From the NCBI GenBank assembly GCA_033851265.1, contig JAWWOW010000025.1, positions 1 through 64,000 on the forward strand: 64,000 nucleotides of DNA, written 5' to 3'. This DNA is from JAWWOW01 sp033851265 (GTDB taxonomy: Bacteria; Actinomycetota; Actinomycetes; JAWWOW01). The notes under the pieces are model-generated. The model made no database searches. It saw only the letters and a program-made list of their open reading frames with translations, and had not been told where the DNA came from. This document shows, piece after piece, positions 8,985-16,851 of this stretch (positions are counted from its first letter, which is position 1; each line of letters opens with the position of its first letter). A program made the position numbers and the translations under genes.

Positions 8985-9238
8985 TCGGCCGACGTGACCG
9001 GGGCTAGTGAGTAGAACTCAACGATCGCCAGCAGGCTGATGATGAAGGCAACGATGAAAGCAACTCCGAGGGCCAGCATTCGCAAAGTCCAAAATGAGCG
9101 GGAGAGCCGAGTCGGCTTGAGCTTTCTAACCTCTGATGAGGCGGGCGTTAGCTGTCGCCCGAATGCGATCCCAATCATTAGCATCGCGAGCGCGGAAATG
9201 AATTGTGCACCAAAGAGGGCGAGTGCCAGTGAAACCAT
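8981..9238 (-). CDS. Small two-helix membrane protein (85 aa)
   Basis: Two hydrophobic segments (about residues 3-25 and 53-76) joined by a basic loop KLKPTRLSRSFW predict a hairpin membrane protein. Family unknown. The stop overlaps the end of the secreted protein gene on the other strand by four bases, and the start is divergent from the lipoprotein gene at 9265, leaving only 26 bases for both promoters. Confidence 0.5.
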   Translation of the reverse strand: MVSLALALFGAQFISALAMLMIGIAFGRQLTPASSEVRKLKPTRLSRSFWTLRMLALGVAFIVAFIISLLAIVEFYSLAPVTSAD

Positions 9239-9264
9239 ATACTTACATTTTAGCAGGAGCAGTC

Positions 9265-9828
9265 GTGGACACCAACAAAATTACAGCGGATCTCAGCAGG
9301 CCGTTGGCGTTGATGATTTGCTTGCTGTCCACCGCATTCCTAGTGGGCTGTAGTGACAGTGGCAACAAGCGTGAGCAGCCCCCTAGCACTTCCAACAGTG
9401 CTTCGCCTTCAGCGATTGCGAGCTATCAAAGCTACGTAAGCAATGATCTGGGATACCGGCTCGAAATGCCGGCCCAGTTCAAGAAGGTCCAGAGGGCACC
9501 TGCGGATCTCTCATGGATTAGTCCCGACCGCTCGGTAGTCATAGAGGTGCTGGGGCAGCAAGCAAGCGGCAACGAATCGTTTGTCGCGAGGCGGATGGCA
9601 GCTTGTCGGCGCCTACCCTCACTCAAAGGTGAAAAGCCGAAGCTCGCCAGGCTCTCCGCGCAGAGCTATACGTGCTCGTCGACGCTGAGTGCCGGCAGGT
9701 TCTATTACGAGCGCGGCCTGGTGACACCGACTGCCAACGTCGTGATGATCTGTTCGTACGGACAGAGTGGTGAGCGAACCTGGGGACCGGCTATCGACCA
9801 CATAGTCGGGTCGTTCGCCACCGCATGA
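9265..9828 (+). CDS. Small lipoprotein
   Basis: GTG 9265 is preferred because AGGAG lies six bases upstream. The N-terminus has a hydrophobic segment ending in LVGC, a lipobox. A Ser/Pro-rich linker precedes a globular domain of about 140 residues with two or three cysteines. It resembles the many small actinobacterial lipoproteins that have a PsbP/LpqN-like fold (strand DLGYRLEMPAQFKKV, ending in an IVGSF helix), but that is a weak structural impression. Function unknown. Confidence 0.6.
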   Translation: MDTNKITADLSRPLALMICLLSTAFLVGCSDSGNKREQPPSTSNSASPSAIASYQSYVSNDLGYRLEMPAQFKKVQRAPADLSWISPDRSVVIEVLGQQASGNESFVARRMAACRRLPSLKGEKPKLARLSAQSYTCSSTLSAGRFYYERGLVTPTANVVMICSYGQSGERTWGPAIDHIVGSFATA

Positions 9829-10059
9829 GTAGGTACGGGCGTCCGCGCAATTTTGAAGATGCGCCGCTCAGATCGGCCGGGTTCGCCAAGTTTTCGCACG
9901 AACCGGTACCGGCGCGGAAGTGCTCGTGCAGGATGCCCGGGAGTTGCGGTGGCGGACATTCGCAAGTTGCAGACACGTACTTTGGTGTTGCACGTGGCCG
10001 CCGGACCATGTCGGGGCTAAGTGGCGGGCAGCGCCTCGAAGTATTTGGGAGCCAAACTC

Positions 10060-10380
10060 TCATCGTTCCGATGACTCCGGCGGGTTGCCCAACGCATCCA
10101 GGATCACGTTGATGGCTTGCCGCAGCGCTCGGTCCGACTCATGTTGTGTGCGGCGCACTTCGCCCTCGTGATTCAGCAGGCCCTCCAGGATTCTGGCAAC
10201 TCTGAGCGCAATCTCGCGATCACCTTCGGCGAGGGCTTGGTCCAACATGTCCCGCGCCTTTTGGATCAGCGCTGCACCATCCGGGTCATCCAGTAAGTCC
10301 TGTCCTTCTGCTGAAGTGGCCTTGGATTCCTGCAGGCGACGCCGAAGCCTGTTCAAGTCAGGGTTGACCGGGTCAGTCAC
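10060..10380 (-). CDS. Hypothetical helical protein (106 aa)
   Basis: A charged, almost entirely alpha-helical cytoplasmic protein, with helices such as AALIQKARDMLDQALAEGD and ALRVARILEGLL. GTG start with an AGAGGT site upstream. No family recognised. A short stretch (10381-10640) on its 5' side holds a gene remnant. No link to neighbours is evident. Confidence 0.5.
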   Translation of the reverse strand: MTDPVNPDLNRLRRRLQESKATSAEGQDLLDDPDGAALIQKARDMLDQALAEGDREIALRVARILEGLLNHEGEVRRTQHESDRALRQAINVILDALGNPPESSER

Positions 10381-10474
10381 CTGTCTGACCTCTTACTTAG
10401 GCAGCCCAGCCGCAGATCGGCCGGTGGTGTATGGACACGTGCGTCCCAGAGGCAGCCCCAACCATGGAGCTGCG

Positions 10475-10551
10475 TCAATTCGGCGGCAGGGAGTCATCAC
10501 ACTGGTTGGCGAATCGCTCTCGGTAGGTTGTGTTGGTTTCGAGCGCAGTGA
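10475..10551 (-). pseudogene. Gene-tail remnant matching 6658-6840
   Basis: About 24 codons of minus-strand sequence (QILTALETNTTYRERFANQ, stop at 10475) match the tail of the remnant at 6658-6840 at most positions. An in-frame TGA lies directly upstream, so the rest of the gene is missing. Confidence 0.4.
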
Positions 10552-10804
10552 GGATCTGTAGTCAAGCCAGGAGTTTACGGACAGGAAGAACCTCCCTTGC
10601 ACGACGTCACTTGAGCAGGTTCGATTCGCTTGCCCGAAGTTGACATGGCAGGGGTGTACCGCGGCCCAGATTCGCGCGAATTTGCACTGCCGCGTAAGGC
10701 TCACGCGTAGCGTGCGCAGCGCTGCAAGGGCCGAACCGCTTTTAGAACTGGGCGTGAGATCGAGTGCCGAACACGTCTGCACTGCCCGAACGGAGGGGAA
10801 GCAC

Positions 10805-11512
10805 ATGGACGTCGGGCGACAAATCCAGAGGTACACGCGGATGTGCTTGCTGGAGGCGCCAGTAGTTGGGGAATTCGCGACTAGGAACTACTCAACCCAA
10901 GAGCTCCGCCAAATCGCAACGCGGCACCACGCAGAGGTGCGTACCTTCATTGACCTTAAATTGCCGTCGCGTATGCGCCTGTGTCCCTCGAATGCTATAC
11001 GAGCTAAGGAATTCTTCTGGACGATCTATGGCGAGGAACAGGGTCGGTTTGTGATTGAACGTAATCATGCGACAGTCTTCAAGCGATTTTGCAATGCGAT
11101 AGGCATCGATGATCAGACTCTTGAGCGAGAGTACGAGGGATACTGGCCGAATTTCCGTTATCTGCTGACGGAGCCACCTTCGACAACTGCTGTAGTGCGT
11201 GAGTTGGCCATTTCATACGCGTGGGAGTCTGCCATAGCGACGATCGCAGATCCGCTGGGGGCAACTGTAGTGCGCCTACAAAACGAACTCGAGGTAGCCA
11301 GCGAGGACCTGCGCTATTTTTCCGACCACTTGGTAATCGATGAGAGCCATGCTGAGCGTGCGCTCTCGGCCCTGACGACCTACCTGGCAGACGATGATCT
11401 GATCCGATTCGCGTTGTCGTCAATTCATCGAACGTTGATCGATGAGAATCCGTGGCGTTTGACCCTTGTTGCAAAAGAGGCTTCGAGCCATTCGTCGAGC
11501 CTTTTGATGTAA
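10805..11512 (+). CDS. Heme-oxygenase-like diiron oxidase (HDO) family enzyme
   Basis: A 235-residue all-helical protein with the spaced ligand set of the HDO/iron-containing redox enzyme family (relatives include UndA, BesC, SznF and CADD). Visible ligands are E77 or E78, an E-x2-H pair (E85, H88), E141 in YAWES, and the final H-x3-D-x2-H motif (H175, D179, H182). Such enzymes bind two irons and use O2 for decarboxylation, C-C cleavage or N-oxygenation; the substrate here is unknown. ATG 10805 is chosen for the GGAGGGGAAG site just upstream. It is first gene of a five-gene plus-strand operon ending at 14356. Confidence 0.75.
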   Translation: MDVGRQIQRYTRMCLLEAPVVGEFATRNYSTQELRQIATRHHAEVRTFIDLKLPSRMRLCPSNAIRAKEFFWTIYGEEQGRFVIERNHATVFKRFCNAIGIDDQTLEREYEGYWPNFRYLLTEPPSTTAVVRELAISYAWESAIATIADPLGATVVRLQNELEVASEDLRYFSDHLVIDESHAERALSALTTYLADDDLIRFALSSIHRTLIDENPWRLTLVAKEASSHSSSLLM

Positions 11513-11524
11513 AATCTGTAAGAG

Positions 11525-12184
11525 ATGACTAGTCCACATTACGGTTACCTTGCTATTTTCTTTGGTTTGTCGTTGGAAAGCACCGTGGTTGTTGGTTTGG
11601 TTTTTCCCGGAATAGGGATATTGGTTACTTCCGGCTATCTCGCTGGCATTGGTGAGCTCGATGCCCTGGCGGTGTTCTCTGCCGCTGGGCTGGGAGTGCT
11701 GGCGGGCGACAATATTGGATACCTTTTGGGTAAATATGGTTTGGTTCGCTTTCGCTGGATCCAGCGAATTGCAAATCCGTACCATAATCGACAGTTGCGC
11801 TGGCGACTCCTAGTTTTTTTTCAATTCGCCATGCCGACGAGAACCGCAACCCCCGTTGTCGTGGGAGCGCTTCGAATCCCTTTCTATAGGTGGTTCCCAC
11901 TGAACCTCATTGCAACTGCGATTTTTGTGGGTTCGGTGGGCGGACTCGGGTACGCGGTTGGTCGCATTACCGGGGACTTGTCTAGTGCTCAGTCTTGGGC
12001 GGCTCGTCTGCAGATCATTTTCGTCCTGCTGCTCGTCGTTTGGTCCGTGTACTTCGCCATCCGCTGGAGGCGTCATCGCCGCCGGGCCGAAGACCAGATG
12101 CGCGTCGTTAGTACGGCTGAACGAAATGGAACCTCGCACAACTCACATGGCGGATCAGAGGGGTCGGCGCAGGATGAGCCATGA
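11525..12184 (+). CDS. DedA family membrane protein
   Basis: A polytopic membrane protein of the DedA/VTT family. Seen are the re-entrant segment with a conserved Glu (E19 in SLESTVVVGLVFPG), a GDNIGYLLGKYG motif (61-72), the RF/P-x2-R segment FAMPTRTATPVVVGALRIP (101-119), and two later membrane helices. Family members move or flip polyprenyl phosphates and phospholipids. It starts 13 bases after the HDO gene and overlaps the next gene by 11 bases, so lipid handling may belong to the operon's function. The first 300 bases are notably AT-rich for this window. Confidence 0.8.
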   Translation: MTSPHYGYLAIFFGLSLESTVVVGLVFPGIGILVTSGYLAGIGELDALAVFSAAGLGVLAGDNIGYLLGKYGLVRFRWIQRIANPYHNRQLRWRLLVFFQFAMPTRTATPVVVGALRIPFYRWFPLNLIATAIFVGSVGGLGYAVGRITGDLSSAQSWAARLQIIFVLLLVVWSVYFAIRWRRHRRRAEDQMRVVSTAERNGTSHNSHGGSEGSAQDEP

Positions 12185-13073
12185 TCTTAGCTGGGCAGAC
12201 ACAGCTGCCCTCGAGGCGATGCGTCGTGTACAGGCTGACATCACTTGCGAAGTGGACTGGTTCTCACGCCCCAACTGCAGCCTGCGAGTGCTGAGGCTTT
12301 CTGCGCTCTCGGTTGAAGATGGCCTGCCCATCGTTTTCGTACCAGGATGGGCATCTACTCCGTTCACTTGGCGCTACTTCCTGCCCGCGTTGCTAAGGCT
12401 CGGGCCCGTCTACTATCTCGAGACGCGGGAGAAGTCGTCTGCAAGCATCGCTCGCAAAGAAGCCTTCAGGATTGATCAGATGGCGGGTGACATAGCAAGT
12501 TACGCATTGCAACGTCTCCGATCAAATCACTACGCCCTGATAGGGGCCTCTTCTGGGGCGAATCTGATTCTTGAGAGTCTGAACGACAGCTCTATTGAGC
12601 CTGCGTGTGCGGCGTTGCTGCTACCACACACGCGAATGCCCGTGCCCAATTACGTGATGGGGCTTCGGGCGCTCCCGAGTCCGTTGCTGAAGCCTGTAAA
12701 GGCTGTTCTTGTCGAGTTGGTCAAGCACGGCCTCATACCCCGCCACCTCAGCGCCCAGCGCGAAGGAATGCTTCCCGCGCTGGATGTGGCCGACCTATCG
12801 CGCCTCAGCAGGTCCGCTGCCTCCTGGCGTTCGTACCGGCTTGACTGCAATTCGATCAACAGCATCGGTGTGCCCACACTTGTTGTCGGGGCGACCGACG
12901 ACCCAATCCATGACGTTCGAGCTGCACGATCAATATGCAACGCCCTTCCAGAGGGCTCCTGGTTTGATGCGTTGACCTTCACCGGTGCACACAGTTCTCG
13001 CGTGGCGGAATACGTTGGGCAATGGGTGAAGACGCATGTCGTGAAGTCAAGACTCCACGACAAGACGCAGTGA
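12174..13073 (+). CDS. Alpha/beta hydrolase
   Basis: A 299-residue alpha/beta hydrolase fold: VFVPGWAS (54-61) with oxyanion hole, nucleophile elbow GASSG (124-128, Ser126), acid region GATDDP, and catalytic His in FTGAHSSR near the end. It could be a thioesterase, esterase or acyltransferase. ATG 12174 has AGAGGGG ten bases upstream and overlaps the DedA stop by 11 bases, so translation is probably coupled. A cap-like helical insert lies between about 150 and 215. Confidence 0.75.
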   Translation: MSHDLSWADTAALEAMRRVQADITCEVDWFSRPNCSLRVLRLSALSVEDGLPIVFVPGWASTPFTWRYFLPALLRLGPVYYLETREKSSASIARKEAFRIDQMAGDIASYALQRLRSNHYALIGASSGANLILESLNDSSIEPACAALLLPHTRMPVPNYVMGLRALPSPLLKPVKAVLVELVKHGLIPRHLSAQREGMLPALDVADLSRLSRSAASWRSYRLDCNSINSIGVPTLVVGATDDPIHDVRAARSICNALPEGSWFDALTFTGAHSSRVAEYVGQWVKTHVVKSRLHDKTQ

Positions 13074-13086
13074 GGAAGATGACACA

Positions 13087-13554
13087 GTGAGTTCACTCGA
13101 TGGCTACGGTGCAGGCAGCCCATCTACGACCTATGCGTCGGTGATGTCTACCTATCTGTCCACGGGCTACCATCAAGATCGCATTGCGTTGGACGAGGTA
13201 TTCGTCAAAGCCGACGGCATCGCTGCCAAGTGTTCCATCCCCGAGTACTTCGTTCCTGCTGACAGCCTCTTCCACTTGACAGTCCCACTTGCATTCGTCG
13301 CAGTCGCACAGCTCGCAATCGTGTTTGCACACCTCGACAACTCCTTGACCCAAAAGGTGTCAGAGGTTTTCGTGCATACCATCGCAATGACCTGCAAGCG
13401 ACCCGTCAACAAGACAGAGGGCATCGTCGTTGAACTTGTTCCTACTGCCCGCCGCCGACTGACTCAGGGAGTGTTCTACCAGGGCAGGATCGATGTTGAT
13501 CAGGGAAGCTTCGTAGGTAAGGGAACCTTCTTGTTGCCCCTTGCGGTTCAATGA
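13087..13554 (+). CDS. Hotdog-fold (FcoT/dehydratase-like) protein
   Basis: A 155-residue protein whose pattern, a strand-rich start, a long central helix with LFHLTVPLAFVAVAQLAIVF (61-80), then three strands ending in a GTF strand, fits a single hotdog domain. The FcoT-like thioesterases and FabA/Z-like dehydratases are the closest families I can think of; I see no firm catalytic residue, though His63 lies at the start of the helix. GTG 13087 lies 13 bases after the hydrolase gene with GAGGAAG upstream. In this operon it could load, hold or release an acyl-thioester. Confidence 0.5.
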   Translation: MSSLDGYGAGSPSTTYASVMSTYLSTGYHQDRIALDEVFVKADGIAAKCSIPEYFVPADSLFHLTVPLAFVAVAQLAIVFAHLDNSLTQKVSEVFVHTIAMTCKRPVNKTEGIVVELVPTARRRLTQGVFYQGRIDVDQGSFVGKGTFLLPLAVQ

Positions 13555-13564
13555 GGCGACCGGG

Positions 13565-14356
13565 GTGAATCCATTCGCGGCTCAACTCAGACAATTGACG
13601 CTGATGAGCTTTGTCGCAGTGGCAAAGCAGACTCGAAAACCGCTTGAACGATGGATAACAGCGTCATCGTTAGTCGCGGCAGGCCCCTTCCTCGACCCAT
13701 CTTGCTTCACGTGGACCAGGATGCTTGAGACAGGCTGGCCCGAGATAAGAAGTGAACTCGATGATCTGCTCAGGGACGTCGCGAAGCTTCCAAACATTCA
13801 GGACATCTCAACTGTGCAAAGACGTGTCAGCGCTGACAACGACTGGAAGGTATTTTTCCTTTATGGCCACGGCTATAAATCGGAACTGAACTGCTCACGG
13901 TGCCCGCGCACAGCGAGTCTTGTGGAGTCCGTCCCCGGGATGCGAACTGCGTTCTTCTCGATCCTGGCCCCTGGCAAGCGCCTCCCACCGCATAGAGGTC
14001 CCTACAAGGGCCTGCTCCGCTATCACTTAGGTCTACGTGTGCCAGATCCGCCTGCGGACGTCTGGATTAAGGTGGATGGGGAGTTACGGCACTGGGCCGA
14101 GGGCCAAAGCTTACTATTTGATGACACCTACGAACACGAAGTGTGGAATGGCACATCGGGACATAGAGTCGTGCTATTCCTGGACGTGATCCGCCCTCTC
14201 AAGGAACCTGCCGCGAGTATCAACAAGATCATTCTCGGCCTATTGGCGAAGACCCCTTATGTTCAGGATGCACGGCGGCGTGAATTGGGCTGGGAGCGCG
14301 ACGGGTGGTCTCTCTCTGCCTCAGCCGAGCTGCCGGGCTCGGTTAGCAGCTCCTGA
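13565..14356 (+). CDS. Aspartyl/asparaginyl beta-hydroxylase-type 2OG oxygenase
   Basis: An Fe(II)/2-oxoglutarate oxygenase of the AspH/LpxO superfamily (PF05118). The double-stranded beta-helix core is visible: H143 in PPHRGPYKG, a RYHLGL strand, DDTYEHEVWN with H191, and R201 for 2-oxoglutarate. H143 and H191 match the two-histidine iron site of this family. It may hydroxylate a peptide, amino acid or acyl chain. GTG 13565 is preferred because GAGG lies eight bases upstream; it starts ten bases after the hotdog gene. Last gene of the operon; its end overlaps the converging GerW-like gene by 36 bases. Confidence 0.75.
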   Translation: MNPFAAQLRQLTLMSFVAVAKQTRKPLERWITASSLVAAGPFLDPSCFTWTRMLETGWPEIRSELDDLLRDVAKLPNIQDISTVQRRVSADNDWKVFFLYGHGYKSELNCSRCPRTASLVESVPGMRTAFFSILAPGKRLPPHRGPYKGLLRYHLGLRVPDPPADVWIKVDGELRHWAEGQSLLFDDTYEHEVWNGTSGHRVVLFLDVIRPLKEPAASINKIILGLLAKTPYVQDARRRELGWERDGWSLSASAELPGSVSSS

Positions 14357-14758
14357 GCGTGGATGGTCATCCGTGTCAAGCGCTGAACCGGGAGAAGCAA
14401 GCGGCTGGTCAGCCGGGACAGTACGCAGCGCGCGTGATCGCTCGATCCGCCATTTGGTGAGGAGATGCACTATCGCGACAACCGTGATTGCACCGAGCAA
14501 CCGATTCAAGTCAAAAGCCGGTCGCCACGTAACTCGCCCTGCCTTGACGATGAACGCCCCCGCGGGGCGAGCGGCCGTCAGTAGACCGCCACCGCCACCC
14601 TCATGATTTAACTCGTCAACGCCGCCTCCCCCACCAGCCACGCGTGCGACAGCTGCCGCAGCGATCACAGTGACTCCGTCTTTCTCGTACGGCTCTGCGA
14701 ACACCGTTTCGACGCCAACTGGATGCGCAGCCGCGCTCAGTTGGTCTAGAAGTTTCAC
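14321..14758 (-). CDS. GerW/YtfJ family sporulation-type protein
   Basis: The protein matches the GerW (YtfJ) family: VFAEPYEKDGVTVIAAAAV near residues 19-37, a Gly-rich segment, and GAFIVKAGRVTWRPAFDLNR (about 67-86) followed by a membrane helix. In Bacillus the family member is needed for spore germination; actinobacterial homologues are widespread and their role is unknown. GTG 14758 has GGAGGA upstream. It faces the oxidase operon and is probably not part of it. Confidence 0.75.
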   Translation of the reverse strand: MKLLDQLSAAAHPVGVETVFAEPYEKDGVTVIAAAAVARVAGGGGGVDELNHEGGGGGLLTAARPAGAFIVKAGRVTWRPAFDLNRLLGAITVVAIVHLLTKWRIERSRALRTVPADQPLASPGSALDTDDHPRSGAANRARQLG

Positions 14759-15061
14759 CTTGTTCCTCCGGCAGGTAAAGGATCTGGGGCCTGGTGGATC
14801 ACAGGTCGATGATGCCTGATCACCTGATCCGCCGTGACGACGGCTTCAGTCAATAGGTCTTGGCTCACGGGTATGGCCCGCCTGCCTGAGAGGCCATCGA
14901 CGCCTGGCCTGCATGGCAATGTTCAGATCTGGGGTGAAAGTTCGGCGTGATGAACGTGAAATGGTTCGACTTGCTAACCGAATGCCCTCGCCTGAGAGGA
15001 AGATCATGGTTCCGTGCTCTCGCAGCCTCCCTATAGGTTGACGCCAACTCTGGGGGGAGCC
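14759..15061. other. Intergenic spacer without recognised gene
   Basis: About 300 bases between the GerW-like gene and the end of the restriction operon. It must hold the GerW-like promoter. I see no convincing coding frame, repeat or RNA gene here. Confidence 0.5.
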
Positions 15062-15670
15062 TCACCGGGCCGTTTGATTGCGCAGCGGGAAGAGCATGGC
15101 ATCGGCAAGAGCGAGGTAATCGCGCGCACGCTCCGCCGGGATGTCATCTTCTCGACTATGGGCAGCAAGATTGCGCAAGACCGCTAAGCCTTCGACGGCA
15201 TCGAGTGATTGACTGGTGATCAGTCCATGCTGATGGGCTAGCCGCGCAAGTGTTGGCCCACTTAGACCGGTTTTCACTTCGACACCGGCGGTCGTCAGGA
15301 GTTCACGCAGCCGTTCCTCGATTCGTGCGAAGGCTTCAAGCACAGCTGCACGCGGTGAAACCTCGGCGAGTCGCTCGAGCTCCTCTGGTAGAGACAGCAT
15401 CGGCACTGAACTAGCGGCCGGTGGCTCGTTCGACACCTCAGGAGCGCTGGTGATTCTCTTGCGGACTTCGGCCAGCTCCTGAGCGAACTCAGCCTCGACT
15501 GGACCGACTCTTGCTCGACTTAGGCGTTGCATCGCCGCGCCGATTGGATTGTGCAAGATCACTACGATGAGACCGGCACCAACCGGCCAGGCAAGCGAAT
15601 GCACTATGGAGGCGACAAACTCCAGTTTCGTCACTTCCGCGCCGGTGTCATGACAGGGCTCGTTGCGCAA
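15062..15670 (-). CDS. Membrane-anchored HEPN/DUF4145-like protein
   Basis: One membrane segment (about 18-41) is followed by a charged linker and a C-terminal helical domain (about 105-195) that looks like the HEPN/DUF4145 family. It contains RNLAAH (R166-H171), which fits the R-x4-H catalytic motif of HEPN RNases. The start overlaps the end of the methyltransferase gene by 40 bases, so it belongs to the same operon and is probably translationally coupled. A membrane HEPN protein behind a methyltransferase is consistent with a defence role, but no such system is known to me with exactly this set. Confidence 0.6.
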   Translation of the reverse strand: MRNEPCHDTGAEVTKLEFVASIVHSLAWPVGAGLIVVILHNPIGAAMQRLSRARVGPVEAEFAQELAEVRKRITSAPEVSNEPPAASSVPMLSLPEELERLAEVSPRAAVLEAFARIEERLRELLTTAGVEVKTGLSGPTLARLAHQHGLITSQSLDAVEGLAVLRNLAAHSREDDIPAERARDYLALADAMLFPLRNQTAR

Positions 15671-16851
15671 ACCTTTCTGAAGGTAAGCACAACCTCCTCA
15701 CGCATGCGAGAGCTGAGCATGCTCGTCTCGGTTTCGGGTGGAGGCAGGTAGCGATGTTGAGCTGGGAGCGGACGCATGATTCCCTCCTCCAGGCCAAATC
15801 CGTGCTTGGCGGCAAGGGCCTTACAAAGCGCTGAGTTTGAAACAGGTACTCCGCGCAGCTGCGAATCGGCAACGACGAACACCAGATGCCCTCCAGAACG
15901 CACTACTCGGCTGATACTCCGACACAATCTGTCCAGGTCGCGCGTGTATCGGAGCACCATGCGCTGTTCCTTGGCAGACAGGTCAAGAAGACGAGGTACA
16001 CCAACCTCAGCGATGGGAAGTAACGCCGACGACTGACCCCAGAGTCCGCGTTCAGTCCCAATCGAGACCCCACGCAAGCCGCGTAGCTCGGTGATGGTCC
16101 ATCCGAGCCAAACCAAGCTCATACGGTGCCCGCGTAGGTAATCGATTGCGTTCAGGTAGGGGGGTGATGTAACTGTCAGGTCGACGCTGCTCGGGGGGAT
16201 GAAGCCGAGGCTTCGCGCATCAACTGCGCGAATGCTCGCAGGAGACTCCGGTTTGGGAAGTAGGCCGGCCAACGATTCCACGCGCTTGGCTGAAGCCGCG
16301 AACTCTGAGTAGACATCGAAATCGTTCTCGAGACGGACGCGGTGAGGCCGGCTATGCGACGTGTCGCGAGCCAGGGAGGCGCCGCCCTCCTTGGTAACGA
16401 TCAGTCGACTTAATGCGATTCGCAATGGATCGTCCTTCCACGGACGTTCGTAAAGGACCCTTGCGATGCGCGAAAGAGAGTCTTGCTGCGCTAGCGCGAA
16501 CCAATATCCTACGAATGATTCCGACGCCGGATCATGCGCTATCCAGTGGGGTAATCCTGTCTTCAAGCGCTTGGCTGTCGTGATGACATCCTGTGCTCTC
16601 TGCGACAGGTCATTCGACCAATGCGGCTTGCAGACCGTTCGAGTGATCTGGACAGCAAGCGGGTCGAGATCGCATGCAATGGCATTGCGTTCCTCTGCGA
16701 CCGCTAACCGCGGCACCGTTCCCGATCCGCACATCGGGTCGAGTACTACTGCGCCGGGTGTCGTTAGCGATTCGATCTTCTCGAGCGCAACGTCTGGTGC
16801 CATTCGCGCGGGAAATGGATGTACGTGGCGCGCCCGTGGAAGCGACGTCAT
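15631..16851 (-). CDS. DNA methyltransferase (N4/N6 type)
   Basis: An S-adenosylmethionine-dependent amino-methyltransferase. N-terminal HVHPFPARM (9-17) and motif I DPMCGSGT (38-45) bind SAM; catalytic motif IV is TSPPY (228-232). The order motif I before motif IV, with an insert of about 180 residues between that may be target recognition, is like other solitary or type II-like methyltransferases with the HPFPARM signature. TSPPY suggests N4-cytosine or N6-adenine modification. It overlaps the upstream restriction-like gene by four bases (ATGA) and the downstream HEPN gene by 40. It likely marks host DNA. Confidence 0.8.
   Translation of the reverse strand: MTSLPRARHVHPFPARMAPDVALEKIESLTTPGAVVLDPMCGSGTVPRLAVAEERNAIACDLDPLAVQITRTVCKPHWSNDLSQRAQDVITTAKRLKTGLPHWIAHDPASESFVGYWFALAQQDSLSRIARVLYERPWKDDPLRIALSRLIVTKEGGASLARDTSHSRPHRVRLENDFDVYSEFAASAKRVESLAGLLPKPESPASIRAVDARSLGFIPPSSVDLTVTSPPYLNAIDYLRGHRMSLVWLGWTITELRGLRGVSIGTERGLWGQSSALLPIAEVGVPRLLDLSAKEQRMVLRYTRDLDRLCRSISRVVRSGGHLVFVVADSQLRGVPVSNSALCKALAAKHGFGLEEGIMRPLPAQHRYLPPPETETSMLSSRMREEVVLTFRKVCATSPVMTPARK

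Noticed and set aside
14865..15065. 66-codon minus-strand frame in the 14.8-15.0 kb spacer
   Set aside because: No ribosome site, no protein-like pattern.
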